From Campylobacterales bacterium (GTDB lineage: Bacteria > Campylobacterota > Campylobacteria > Campylobacterales > Nitratiruptoraceae): a stretch of 12,284 nt of DNA. The stretch covers positions 1-12,284 of the forward strand of contig JAMOUF010000091.1 of the NCBI GenBank assembly GCA_027068245.1, given 5' to 3'. The notes beneath the pieces were generated by a model. That model was not told the DNA's origin, made no database searches, and saw only the letters and a list, made by a program, of their open reading frames with translations. The translations under genes were made by a program, and so were the position numbers. Within the stretch, counting starts at the first letter, position 1. Each line of letters opens with the position of its first letter. This document shows positions 6,806 to 12,284 of the stretch, piece after piece.

Positions 6806-8653
6806 TCAAACCTTTATCAGTTGTGGAAACAGGTATATTATAACCAAAACCACTATCTGTATAACTATAAACGGAACCACGCCTCTGTATATATCGGCCG
6901 TGGATACCAGGTTTTTCGCACTCCCTTTTAGGTAAAAGAGGCTAAAGCCAAAGGGAGGTGTCAAAAATGATGCCTGGAGGTTGAGAGCCACCATCACGCC
7001 AAACCAGACAGGGTCTATACCAAAATGGGCCAAAATCGGCACGAACATTGGAATTACCACGAAACTAATCTCTACGAAATCTATAAAAAAACCAAGTATA
7101 AAGACTGTCAGCATAGATATAAGGATAAACCGATCCGGATCGGCAATTTGAAAGCTGAAAAACTCCCTTACAAGCTCCTCTCCGCCAATCGAATTGAATA
7201 CCAGGCTAAAAGCCGTCGCGCCGATTAGGATGGTAAATATCATTGCCGTAAGCTTGACGCTTTCCAAGAGCACATATTTTACCATCTCAAAATTGAGGCT
7301 TTTTGAAAAATAGCTTAAAGCAAAAGCACCCACAACGCCAAAAGCAGCAGATTCCGTGGGCGTGGCGATACCGGCGAATATCGAGCCAAGCACCGTAAAT
7401 ATAAGCAGCGTAGCCGGAACCAAAGAGTAGAGTATCTCTTTTATGGAGGGTCTCTTTTCAAGTTTTACCGGAGGCGCCGATTTGGGATTTAAAAACGCCC
7501 TCAGCATTATGTAGAGTATATAAAAAAATACCAGTAAAAGCCCCGGCACAACGGCACTTTTAAAAAGTTCCCCCACGCTGACTCCCAGCACGTCACCAAG
7601 CACTATCAAAACGATCGAAGGAGGAATTATCTGGCCCAGTGTCCCGCTGGCGGCGATGGTGCCGCTGGCAAGAGCCCTGTCATAACCGTGCTTTATCATA
7701 ATAGGCAGCGTTATAACGCTCATCATCACCACACTGGCCCCGACAATTCCGGTGGCGGCGGCCAAAATGGCTCCGACCGTAACCACTCCCACCGCCAGAC
7801 CGCCGGGAATTTTTCCAAACAGGGCCCCTATGTTTTCCAGCAAGGCTTTGGCTATCTCGCTTCTTTCCAAAATCAATCCCATAAGGATAAAAAGCGGCAC
7901 GGCCATAAGCGTAAAGTTTTGCATAATGCCATAGATTCTCATAGGCAGCATCTCGAACAAAGAGAGGCTCAAATCCACATCCATCACGGCAAAAAGCACC
8001 GCCACCTCGGCGAAAACAAAAGCGACTCTAAATCCCATTAGCAACAGCATCAGTGCAGATAAAAATATCAGCAGTGCCGGATGAACCCAGAAAAAAAGCT
8101 CGCTGTTCGCCAAAAAGGCAACCAGGGCGAAAACCGCCAAGCCTGCCGCCAAAGCCCATCTTACATCCACCCTCTCTTTCAGTTTCACCAACTCGCTGAA
8201 GGATTGCAAAAAGAGCAAAAAGGCAAAAAGTGGTATAAGTGCTTTTATCAGATATCTGCAGCAAAGTCCTCCGGGATCGCTCGAGCCCTCATGCTGAAAA
8301 AAACTTTGAAGGGTAAAGTCAAAACCGTAATAGAGCAGTATAAGCGTAAACGGAGCTATAAGGAGCAGATTGTCGAAGAAGTCTATATAATCTTTAATCT
8401 TTTTTGGGAATCTGTCGTAAAATATATCCACCCTTACATGTTTGTTGTGTTTAAGAGCGTATGCGCCGCTTAGCAAAAATGTCATATCGAAAAGATGCCA
8501 CTCCAGCTCCTGAAGGGCTATGGAGCCCGAGTGAAACAGATAGCGCATCAAAGCGTCGAAAAAGACCAGAAGGGCCAGCAGCAAAAGGGAGGCCGCCGAG
8601 ATTTTGGCGAAAAAAGATGTGATTTTGTCTATGTAAAAAGAGATTTTAATCAT
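6806..8653 (-). CDS. TRAP transporter fused permease, DctQ-DctM
   Basis: A 615-residue inner-membrane protein joining both TRAP permease subunits. Residues 1-165 are DctQ-like: four membrane spans, the WHLFDMTFLLSGAYALKHNKHVRVDIFY block (52-79), and DPGGLCCRYLIKALIPL (126-142), a form typical of the mannitol/chloroaromatic or keto-acid TRAP group. From about residue 187 it is DctM: GKIPGGLAVGVVTVGAILAAATGIVGAS (280-307), SGTIAASGTLGQIIPPSI (330-347), ATPTESAAFG (430-439) and FLTPPFGFSLFYLKG (563-577). TRAP systems import organic acids with a sodium gradient and a periplasmic binding protein. No DctP-type gene is in this window. I chose ATG at 8653: an upstream extension would be in an unlikely frame over the microprotein gene. 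Substrate unknown, probably a carboxylate. Confidence 0.94.
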   Translation of the reverse strand: MIKISFYIDKITSFFAKISAASLLLLALLVFFDALMRYLFHSGSIALQELEWHLFDMTFLLSGAYALKHNKHVRVDIFYDRFPKKIKDYIDFFDNLLLIAPFTLILLYYGFDFTLQSFFQHEGSSDPGGLCCRYLIKALIPLFAFLLFLQSFSELVKLKERVDVRWALAAGLAVFALVAFLANSELFFWVHPALLIFLSALMLLLMGFRVAFVFAEVAVLFAVMDVDLSLSLFEMLPMRIYGIMQNFTLMAVPLFILMGLILERSEIAKALLENIGALFGKIPGGLAVGVVTVGAILAAATGIVGASVVMMSVITLPIMIKHGYDRALASGTIAASGTLGQIIPPSIVLIVLGDVLGVSVGELFKSAVVPGLLLVFFYILYIMLRAFLNPKSAPPVKLEKRPSIKEILYSLVPATLLIFTVLGSIFAGIATPTESAAFGVVGAFALSYFSKSLNFEMVKYVLLESVKLTAMIFTILIGATAFSLVFNSIGGEELVREFFSFQIADPDRFILISMLTVFILGFFIDFVEISFVVIPMFVPILAHFGIDPVWFGVMVALNLQASFLTPPFGFSLFYLKGSAKNLVSTADIYRGVVPFIVIQIVVLVIIYLFPQLIKV

Positions 8654-8759
8654 CTTTTTCAAACTTCCTTCTAAAGTAGAGTTCAAAACCCTTTTGCAGG
8701 GCCACGACAACGAAAACCAGAGCCACAACGGCCATAAACTCTATAAAAAACTGCTCCAT
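8646..8759 (-). CDS. 37-residue single-span membrane microprotein
   Basis: A short gene in the 115-bp space between murF and the TRAP permease. It reads MEQFFIEFMAVVALVF at the start, then a hydrophobic run to about residue 21, and ends with a charged tail LYFRRKFEKDD. One membrane span (about 8-21) with a basic C-terminus predicts the C-end in the cytoplasm. The ATG at 8759 has AAAGGA five bases upstream, placed exactly in the 9-bp gap after the murF stop. The TAA overlaps the start of the permease gene by 8 bp, the same packing as the real genes around it. That spacing, more than the short reading frame, is the case for it being real. Function unknown; a helper of the permease or of MurF is a guess. 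Confidence 0.75.
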   Translation of the reverse strand: MEQFFIEFMAVVALVFVVVALQKGFELYFRRKFEKDD

Positions 8760-8768
8760 AACTATCCT

Positions 8769-10187
8769 TTACATATAAGCCGGGGCGTCGTTGCTAAACA
8801 GGATCAAATCGCCCGCTTTCGTATTTTTTGCCAAAACATCCTGAAGTTTTTCCTTATCATCCAAAATTATTTTTGGCTTGGATATATTCTTGCTTAAAAT
8901 TTCCCTGTTGATTTTACCGGTGATTACAACCATATCGAAAACCTCGTCTATCTTTTTGGCAAGCTTCTCGTTAGCCTCATCCGTGCTCTCCATAATACCC
9001 GGCGTAACCACTATTTTTCTGCCCTTGTAATCTTTTACCAGCTCGTATGAGGCTATCATCCCCTCCAGGTTTCCGTTGAAACTGTCGTCTATTATAGTTT
9101 TACCGCCAGCCTCTATCTTTTGCAGCCTATGCTCAATGGATTTTAGTTTCGCAACTCTTTTTTTTATCTCCTCAAGCTCTATTCCAAGCTCCTTTGCGAC
9201 CAGTATGGCAGCTGCGATATTCAAAGCGTTGAAATCTCCCAGTATGGGAGCTTTGAAACTATGCAAACGCCCATCAATATCCATATCGAACTTAACTCCA
9301 TCGAGGTTGGCTTTTATATTTTTGATATTTTTGCCAAACTTTATGAACTCATCTCTTGGCTTTATATCTATACCGTCCCAGATAAAAGCTTTTTTGAGCC
9401 TGTTTGATTTTATTAGCTCGAGCTTCGTCAAAATTATGTTTTGCAGCGTTTTAAAATACTCCAGATGCTGCTCGCCCACTTTCGCCACCACGGCGTAATG
9501 TGGATTTAAAAAAGAGGATATCTGTGCGATATCGCCTCTTTGTCTGGCTCCAGCCTCCACAATATAGAGCCCGCACTCTTTTGGAAGCTTTTCGTTGATA
9601 TCTTTTAAAATCCCGGCCAGCGTATTTACGCTCCTTGGGGTTTTATAAGCGTTAAAATCATCCTTAACCAGCTGATAGATGAAGTTTTTTATACTCGTCT
9701 TTCCATAACTTGCCGTAACCGCCACTATCAGAGGGTCTATCTCTTCCAACCTCTTTTTGGCCTCGTTTTTATACCCCATAAACAGCATCTTCTCCAAAAG
9801 ATTGGATATCAAAAGGGCCAAAACCAGAGGCAGAAGCGTTGGCAAAAGAGAGAGGTTGAATTTAAAAAAGGCTACTGCATCCAAAAAGAGCGTTATAAAG
9901 GCAAGTATGAGAAAAAACCGTTTTACTCTTGAAGTAAATACAAGTTTTTTGTCAAGTTTTCTTTGCCATAGATATAGAGCCGCGCCATAGAGTATATCCA
10001 ACGCCCAGACATACTCTCTCAACGCATAGTACGCAAAAAGCGGGGTCAAAAAGAGAAAAATATGCATATATGGATTATGGTGATGCAACACTATCCGGAT
10101 AAACCTGTAGTTGTACCACTGCAGGTTCAATATCAGATAATATCCAAGCATCATAACGAAGATTAGATGAAAAAGAATGTATATCAT
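8769..10187 (-). CDS. murF: MurF-type Mur ligase with N-terminal membrane domain
   Basis: Adds D-Ala-D-Ala to UDP-MurNAc-tripeptide using ATP, through an acyl-phosphate, the last cytoplasmic step of the peptidoglycan precursor. Of 472 residues, about 1-135 form four or five membrane segments (2-20, 41-57, 58-74, 90-110, 113-132) in place of the usual N-terminal Mur substrate-binding domain. The Mur ligase core follows: P-loop VTASYGKTS (157-165), EAGARQRGDI (211-220), KVGEQHLEYF (236-245), GDFNALNIAAA (317-327), then the C-terminal domain with EHRLQ (352-356) and DDSFNGN (367-373). ATG at 10187 overlaps the acylphosphatase stop by 4 bp (ATGA), with AGGATAG upstream. From memory, Campylobacterota MurF proteins share this membrane front. 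A related Mur ligase with another substrate cannot be excluded. Confidence 0.9.
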   Translation of the reverse strand: MIYILFHLIFVMMLGYYLILNLQWYNYRFIRIVLHHHNPYMHIFLFLTPLFAYYALREYVWALDILYGAALYLWQRKLDKKLVFTSRVKRFFLILAFITLFLDAVAFFKFNLSLLPTLLPLVLALLISNLLEKMLFMGYKNEAKKRLEEIDPLIVAVTASYGKTSIKNFIYQLVKDDFNAYKTPRSVNTLAGILKDINEKLPKECGLYIVEAGARQRGDIAQISSFLNPHYAVVAKVGEQHLEYFKTLQNIILTKLELIKSNRLKKAFIWDGIDIKPRDEFIKFGKNIKNIKANLDGVKFDMDIDGRLHSFKAPILGDFNALNIAAAILVAKELGIELEEIKKRVAKLKSIEHRLQKIEAGGKTIIDDSFNGNLEGMIASYELVKDYKGRKIVVTPGIMESTDEANEKLAKKIDEVFDMVVITGKINREILSKNISKPKIILDDKEKLQDVLAKNTKAGDLILFSNDAPAYM

Positions 10188-10459
10188 TTTACTATCCTAA
10201 AATCATTAAAAGCGGGTACCTCTTCAATCTCCTCTATCAATATCTCGTCTACCCGTGCCAGCGGCGGGCCCTTTTTTACAGCTTCTAAAAACTTTTCAAA
10301 CTGCATCTCGTCATCGAATGAGGCCACGATTTCCACGCTGCCGTCATCGAGGTTTCTTACATATCCCCTTACGCCAAGCCTGTCGGCCACATCTTTGGTA
10401 AATTTTCTAAACCATACCCCCTGAACCCTGCCGATCATTTTAAACCTGTAACTTTTCAT
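10184..10459 (-). CDS. acyP: Acylphosphatase
   Basis: A 91-residue small alpha/beta-sandwich enzyme that hydrolyses acyl phosphates to carboxylate and phosphate. The signature GRVQGVWFRKF (10-20) carries the phosphate-cradle loop and catalytic Arg18, and GYVRNLDDGSVEIVA (32-46) carries catalytic Asn36. The family's usual length is matched and all active residues are present, so it should be active. The ATG at 10459 lies 20 bp inside the end of the alpha/beta-hydrolase gene with AAGGA five bases before it, and the stop overlaps the murF start by 4 bp, so its translation is coupled to both. The physiological substrate of bacterial acylphosphatases is generally unknown. Being coupled to MurF, which forms an acyl-phosphate intermediate, is notable but may be coincidence. 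Confidence 0.96.
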   Translation of the reverse strand: MKSYRFKMIGRVQGVWFRKFTKDVADRLGVRGYVRNLDDGSVEIVASFDDEMQFEKFLEAVKKGPPLARVDEILIEEIEEVPAFNDFRIVK

Positions 10460-11165
10460 ACTCTTCCTTAACCTTTTTTTCTATTTCCAAACCCTTTTTC
10501 AAAAAGAAATAGTGGTCCCCCTCGAAGATATGAAGGGAACTCTCTTTTATAAGTCCATCTATTTTCTCCCCGCTTTTTAAAGGAGTCGCGCTGTCATCTT
10601 TGCCCCAAAACAGCACCGCATTGCCTTCGTAATTTTCAAAAACCTTTTCAAAATCCTCATCTACCACGTTTTTGAATGTCTTATACATTACCTCGTCCAT
10701 TCCCCTCACATCCTGTGAGACGAAAAAATTTCTGAACCTTCCAAAGGGTTTTAAAAGTTTGAAAATGGCTATTTTGGCCCTGATTTTAAAGGGCTTTTTC
10801 CAAACTATTCCGGCCGAGCTTAGCAAAACCAGAAGTTTCGGCCCAAGCAGCGTGGCCACTTTCCCTCCAAAACTGTGTCCTATTATGATATCGGGATTGA
10901 TATTTAATCCAGATAAAAACTCCTCCGTAATAGCGGCATAATCTTTGGTTTTCAAAGGAGCGGCACATGTGCTTTTGCCAAATCCCGGCATATCCAGATA
11001 GATATGCCGGAAATCTTCAAACCGCTCTTTGAAGGCGCTTTGCATCACCTCCTTGTTGCTGCCCCAGCCGTGCAGAAACAGAATCGTCCGCTGTTTATCC
11101 AGATTTTTTATCTCATAGGCCAGCTCAAAACGGTTTTCGCCATATTTTATCTCTCTTTTAGCCAA
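10440..11165 (-). CDS. Alpha/beta-fold hydrolase
   Basis: A 241-residue cytoplasmic alpha/beta-hydrolase without signal peptide. The oxyanion motif LHGWGSN is at 31-37, DMPGFGKS at 58-65, the nucleophile elbow GHSFGG at 96-101 with Ser98, an acid candidate at Asp190 or Asp191 (WGKDDSATP), and the catalytic His218 in EGDHYFF. A complete triad suggests an esterase- or thioesterase-like activity; the substrate cannot be read. The start is TTG at 11165, with AAGGG seven bases upstream. It is the first gene of the nine-gene group and ends 20 bp inside the acylphosphatase gene. From memory, a hydrolase of this type sits next to murF in Helicobacter and Campylobacter, usually with ddl on its other side; here ompA occupies that side. 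Confidence 0.9.
   Translation of the reverse strand: MAKREIKYGENRFELAYEIKNLDKQRTILFLHGWGSNKEVMQSAFKERFEDFRHIYLDMPGFGKSTCAAPLKTKDYAAITEEFLSGLNINPDIIIGHSFGGKVATLLGPKLLVLLSSAGIVWKKPFKIRAKIAIFKLLKPFGRFRNFFVSQDVRGMDEVMYKTFKNVVDEDFEKVFENYEGNAVLFWGKDDSATPLKSGEKIDGLIKESSLHIFEGDHYFFLKKGLEIEKKVKEEYEKLQV
10985..11010. repeat. Perfect 10-bp inverted repeat inside the hydrolase gene
   Basis: CCGGCATATC and GATATGCCGG are exact reverse complements separated by six bases. The site lies about 155 bases into the hydrolase coding sequence, over the conserved DMPGFGKS codons. No T-run follows on either strand, so it is not an intrinsic terminator. It could form a stem in the mRNA, be a protein-binding palindrome, or be chance. 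Confidence 0.5.
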
Positions 11166-11183
11166 TTTTTATCCCTTATGCTG

Positions 11184-11189
11184 TATAAT
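11184..11189 (+). promoter_or_regulatory. -10 box of the ompA-like gene
   Basis: A perfect TATAAT lies 31 bases before the ATG at 11220. Transcription should start near 11196, giving a leader of about 24 bases that contains the AAGGAAAG ribosome binding site (11209-11216). The -35 area is T-rich without a consensus. It lies in the 54-bp gap shared with the divergent hydrolase operon. Confidence 0.6.
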
Positions 11190-11203
11190 CGGTTCAAAAT
11201 TTT

Positions 11204-11209
11204 ATCATA
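11204..11209 (-). promoter_or_regulatory. Possible -10 box of the nine-gene operon
   Basis: The minus strand reads TATGAT, one mismatch from consensus. A start near 11197 would give a leader of about 32 bases holding the AAGGG site before the TTG start of the hydrolase gene. A TTATAC match closer to the gene would leave no room for that site, so this one is preferred. It lies back to back with the ompA promoter. Confidence 0.4.
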
Positions 11210-11219
11210 AGGAAAGAAA

Positions 11220-12284
11220 ATGAAAAAGAAAATCCTTTCACTGGCTGTTATAGCTGCAATCGGAACTTTCGCTTCAGCACAGAGCAACAAGTTTGAGATA
11301 GGCGCCATTGGCAACTTCGAATATACCAACAACCACTCCGCTTTACAGGAGCATATAAAGTCTTACGGACTTAGAGGAAATTACCGTATTTTAGACTCCG
11401 TTTTGCTGGGTCTTGAATACAACAGGGCAGACAACCATCACTACAAAAACGGCAACGAAAAGACGGACCTTCAAAGATATTTTCTAAACGCCTTTTACGA
11501 AGCGGATGGCGACGTTTATACTCCTTACGCCTTTATCGGTGCGGGATATCAGGATATCGACAAGGAGCTTTTCGGTATGGATGACGGCCTATTGGGCCAG
11601 GCTGGCGTTGGGTTTAAATACGGGCTTTTAGATTTTTTAAATATCTTTATAGAAGGTAAAGTAATCCAGGATTTTGAAAACGAACTTACAGACTTTGCCA
11701 TAGGTGCCGGCCTCTCCATACCTTTTGGCTTTGAAGGCGAAAAAGAGGTTAAGGTAAAAGACAGCGACAACGACGGCGTAAACGATGATCTGGATATGTG
11801 CCCCAACACCCCGGCCGGCGTCAAAGTGGACTCAAAAGGTTGCCCTTTGGATAGCGATGGAGACGGCGTTCCCGATTACAAAGACAAATGCCCGGGCACT
11901 CCTGCCGGAGTTGAAGTTGACGCAAACGGATGCGAGCTTGTTAAAGACAGTGACGGCGACGGTATAATCGACTCTCTTGATGAGTGTCCGGATACTCCAA
12001 AAGGTGTCGCGGTAGATGCGAAAGGATGCCCTATCATCATCAACCTTAACATCAATTTCGATTTCAACAGTGCCAAAATCAAACCGGAGTATATGCCAAA
12101 AATCAAAGAGCTTGCCGAGTTTTTGAAGAAAAACTATGCTTACAAAGCTGAGATTCAAGGACATACAGACAGCATCGGAAGCGCGGCTTACAACAAAAAA
12201 CTATCCGAAAAAAGAGCGAAAGCGGTTTACGAAGCGCTTATAAAAATGGGCGTAGATAAAAACAGACTAAGCTATATCGGTTAT
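11220..12284 (+). CDS. OmpA-family outer membrane protein with TSP3 repeats (runs off right edge)
   Basis: The frame is open for 355 residues from ATG 11220, which has AAGGAAAG five bases upstream, to the window edge. Residues 1-20 are a signal peptide, with cleavage probably after FASA. Residues about 24-172 alternate polar and aromatic residues and end in IGAGLSIPFGF, as expected of a short eight-strand beta-barrel. Residues 181-272 contain three thrombospondin type 3 repeats (DSDxDG...DxxCPxTPxGVxVDxxGC), likely calcium-binding, each with a cysteine pair. From 274 comes an OmpA C-terminal peptidoglycan-binding domain: INFDFNSAKIKPEY, then GHTDSIGSAAYNKKLSEKRA (314-333) with Asp317 and Arg332, the pair expected to hold diaminopimelate. 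It should tether the outer membrane to the wall. Only the last part of the domain is cut off. Confidence 0.95.
   Translation, partial: MKKKILSLAVIAAIGTFASAQSNKFEIGAIGNFEYTNNHSALQEHIKSYGLRGNYRILDSVLLGLEYNRADNHHYKNGNEKTDLQRYFLNAFYEADGDVYTPYAFIGAGYQDIDKELFGMDDGLLGQAGVGFKYGLLDFLNIFIEGKVIQDFENELTDFAIGAGLSIPFGFEGEKEVKVKDSDNDGVNDDLDMCPNTPAGVKVDSKGCPLDSDGDGVPDYKDKCPGTPAGVEVDANGCELVKDSDGDGIIDSLDECPDTPKGVAVDAKGCPIIINLNINFDFNSAKIKPEYMPKIKELAEFLKKNYAYKAEIQGHTDSIGSAAYNKKLSEKRAKAVYEALIKMGVDKNRLSYIGY
11760..12035 (+). repeat. Three tandem thrombospondin type 3 repeats in the ompA-like gene
   Basis: Units start at residues 181, 211 and 243, with lengths of 30, 32 and about 30. Each has an Asp-rich calcium loop (DSDxDGxxD) followed by C-P-x-T-P-x-G-V-x-V-D-x-x-G-C. 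The cysteines pair at 194/208, 224/238 and 256/270, always 14 apart. Unit 2 carries an extra VK before unit 3. The repeats are similar in protein but have diverged in DNA, so they are not a recent duplication. Confidence 0.85.

Noticed and set aside
7688..8041. Plus-strand 117-residue frame rich in His, Gln and Lys
   Set aside because: It lies wholly antisense to the conserved DctM coding sequence, and its composition is what the reverse of hydrophobic codons gives; no ribosome binding site or family likeness.
8081..8473. Plus-strand 130-residue frame antisense to the DctQ region
   Set aside because: Opposite to well-conserved permease codons, with no family match or start signal; a shadow frame.
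8654..8728. A 25-residue N-terminal extension of the TRAP permease reading frame (640 instead of 615 residues)
   Set aside because: The extension has no ribosome binding site at its start, does not resemble DctQ, and lies over the better-supported microprotein frame; the ATG at 8653 begins a normal DctQ N-terminus. A TTG at 8662 is possible but too close to its AAGGA.
9076..9498. Plus-strand 140-residue serine- and phenylalanine-rich frame
   Set aside because: Antisense to the conserved Mur ligase core; the Ser/Phe richness reflects reversed Lys/Glu codons.

Overview
The window is a gene-dense chromosomal stretch of a bacterium that looks like a member of the Campylobacterota (Epsilonproteobacteria). 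This rests on gene order and family variants recalled from that group: tgt next to a soluble TrkA/RCK-like protein and aroB, pdxJ-pdxA, an alpha/beta-hydrolase beside a murF with membrane segments, and a PdxA whose first motif reads GDIN rather than GDPxG. Codon use also fits (many AGA/AGG Arg and ATA Ile codons), as do AT-rich promoters with clear -10 but poor -35 boxes. The genus cannot be fixed from the sequence. No phage, IS, CRISPR, tRNA or rRNA was found, and only about 150 bases fall outside genes.

Layout. (1) 1-2075, minus strand: a soluble TrkA/RCK-like protein followed by aroB, which runs off the left edge. (2) 2117-4924, plus strand: tgt-pdxJ-pdxA, overlapping head to tail. Tgt modifies tRNA with a 7-deazaguanine base; PdxJ and PdxA make pyridoxine 5'-phosphate. 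Groups 1 and 2 diverge from a 41-bp gap. (3) 4908-11165, minus strand: nine genes with overlaps or gaps of 10 bp at most. In transcription order they are an alpha/beta-hydrolase, acylphosphatase, membrane-anchored MurF, a 37-residue single-span membrane protein, a fused TRAP permease DctQM, a HIT-family protein, a MazG-like pyrophosphohydrolase, an unknown multi-span membrane protein and an MTH1187-type thiamine-binding protein. This group converges on pdxA with a 17-bp overlap. (4) 11220 to the right edge, plus strand: an exported OmpA-type protein with a short beta-barrel, three thrombospondin type 3 repeats and a peptidoglycan-binding domain, divergent from group 3 across 54 bp.

Most genes are housekeeping: shikimate pathway, tRNA modification, vitamin B6, peptidoglycan, nucleotide clean-up and outer membrane. 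The least explained part is the core of group 3. There a TRAP permease without a visible substrate-binding protein, preceded by an overlapping microprotein, lies between a MurF lacking the usual N-terminal Mur domain and the HIT gene. The acylphosphatase is translationally coupled to that MurF, whose reaction passes through an acyl-phosphate. No clearly new defence or mobile system was seen.
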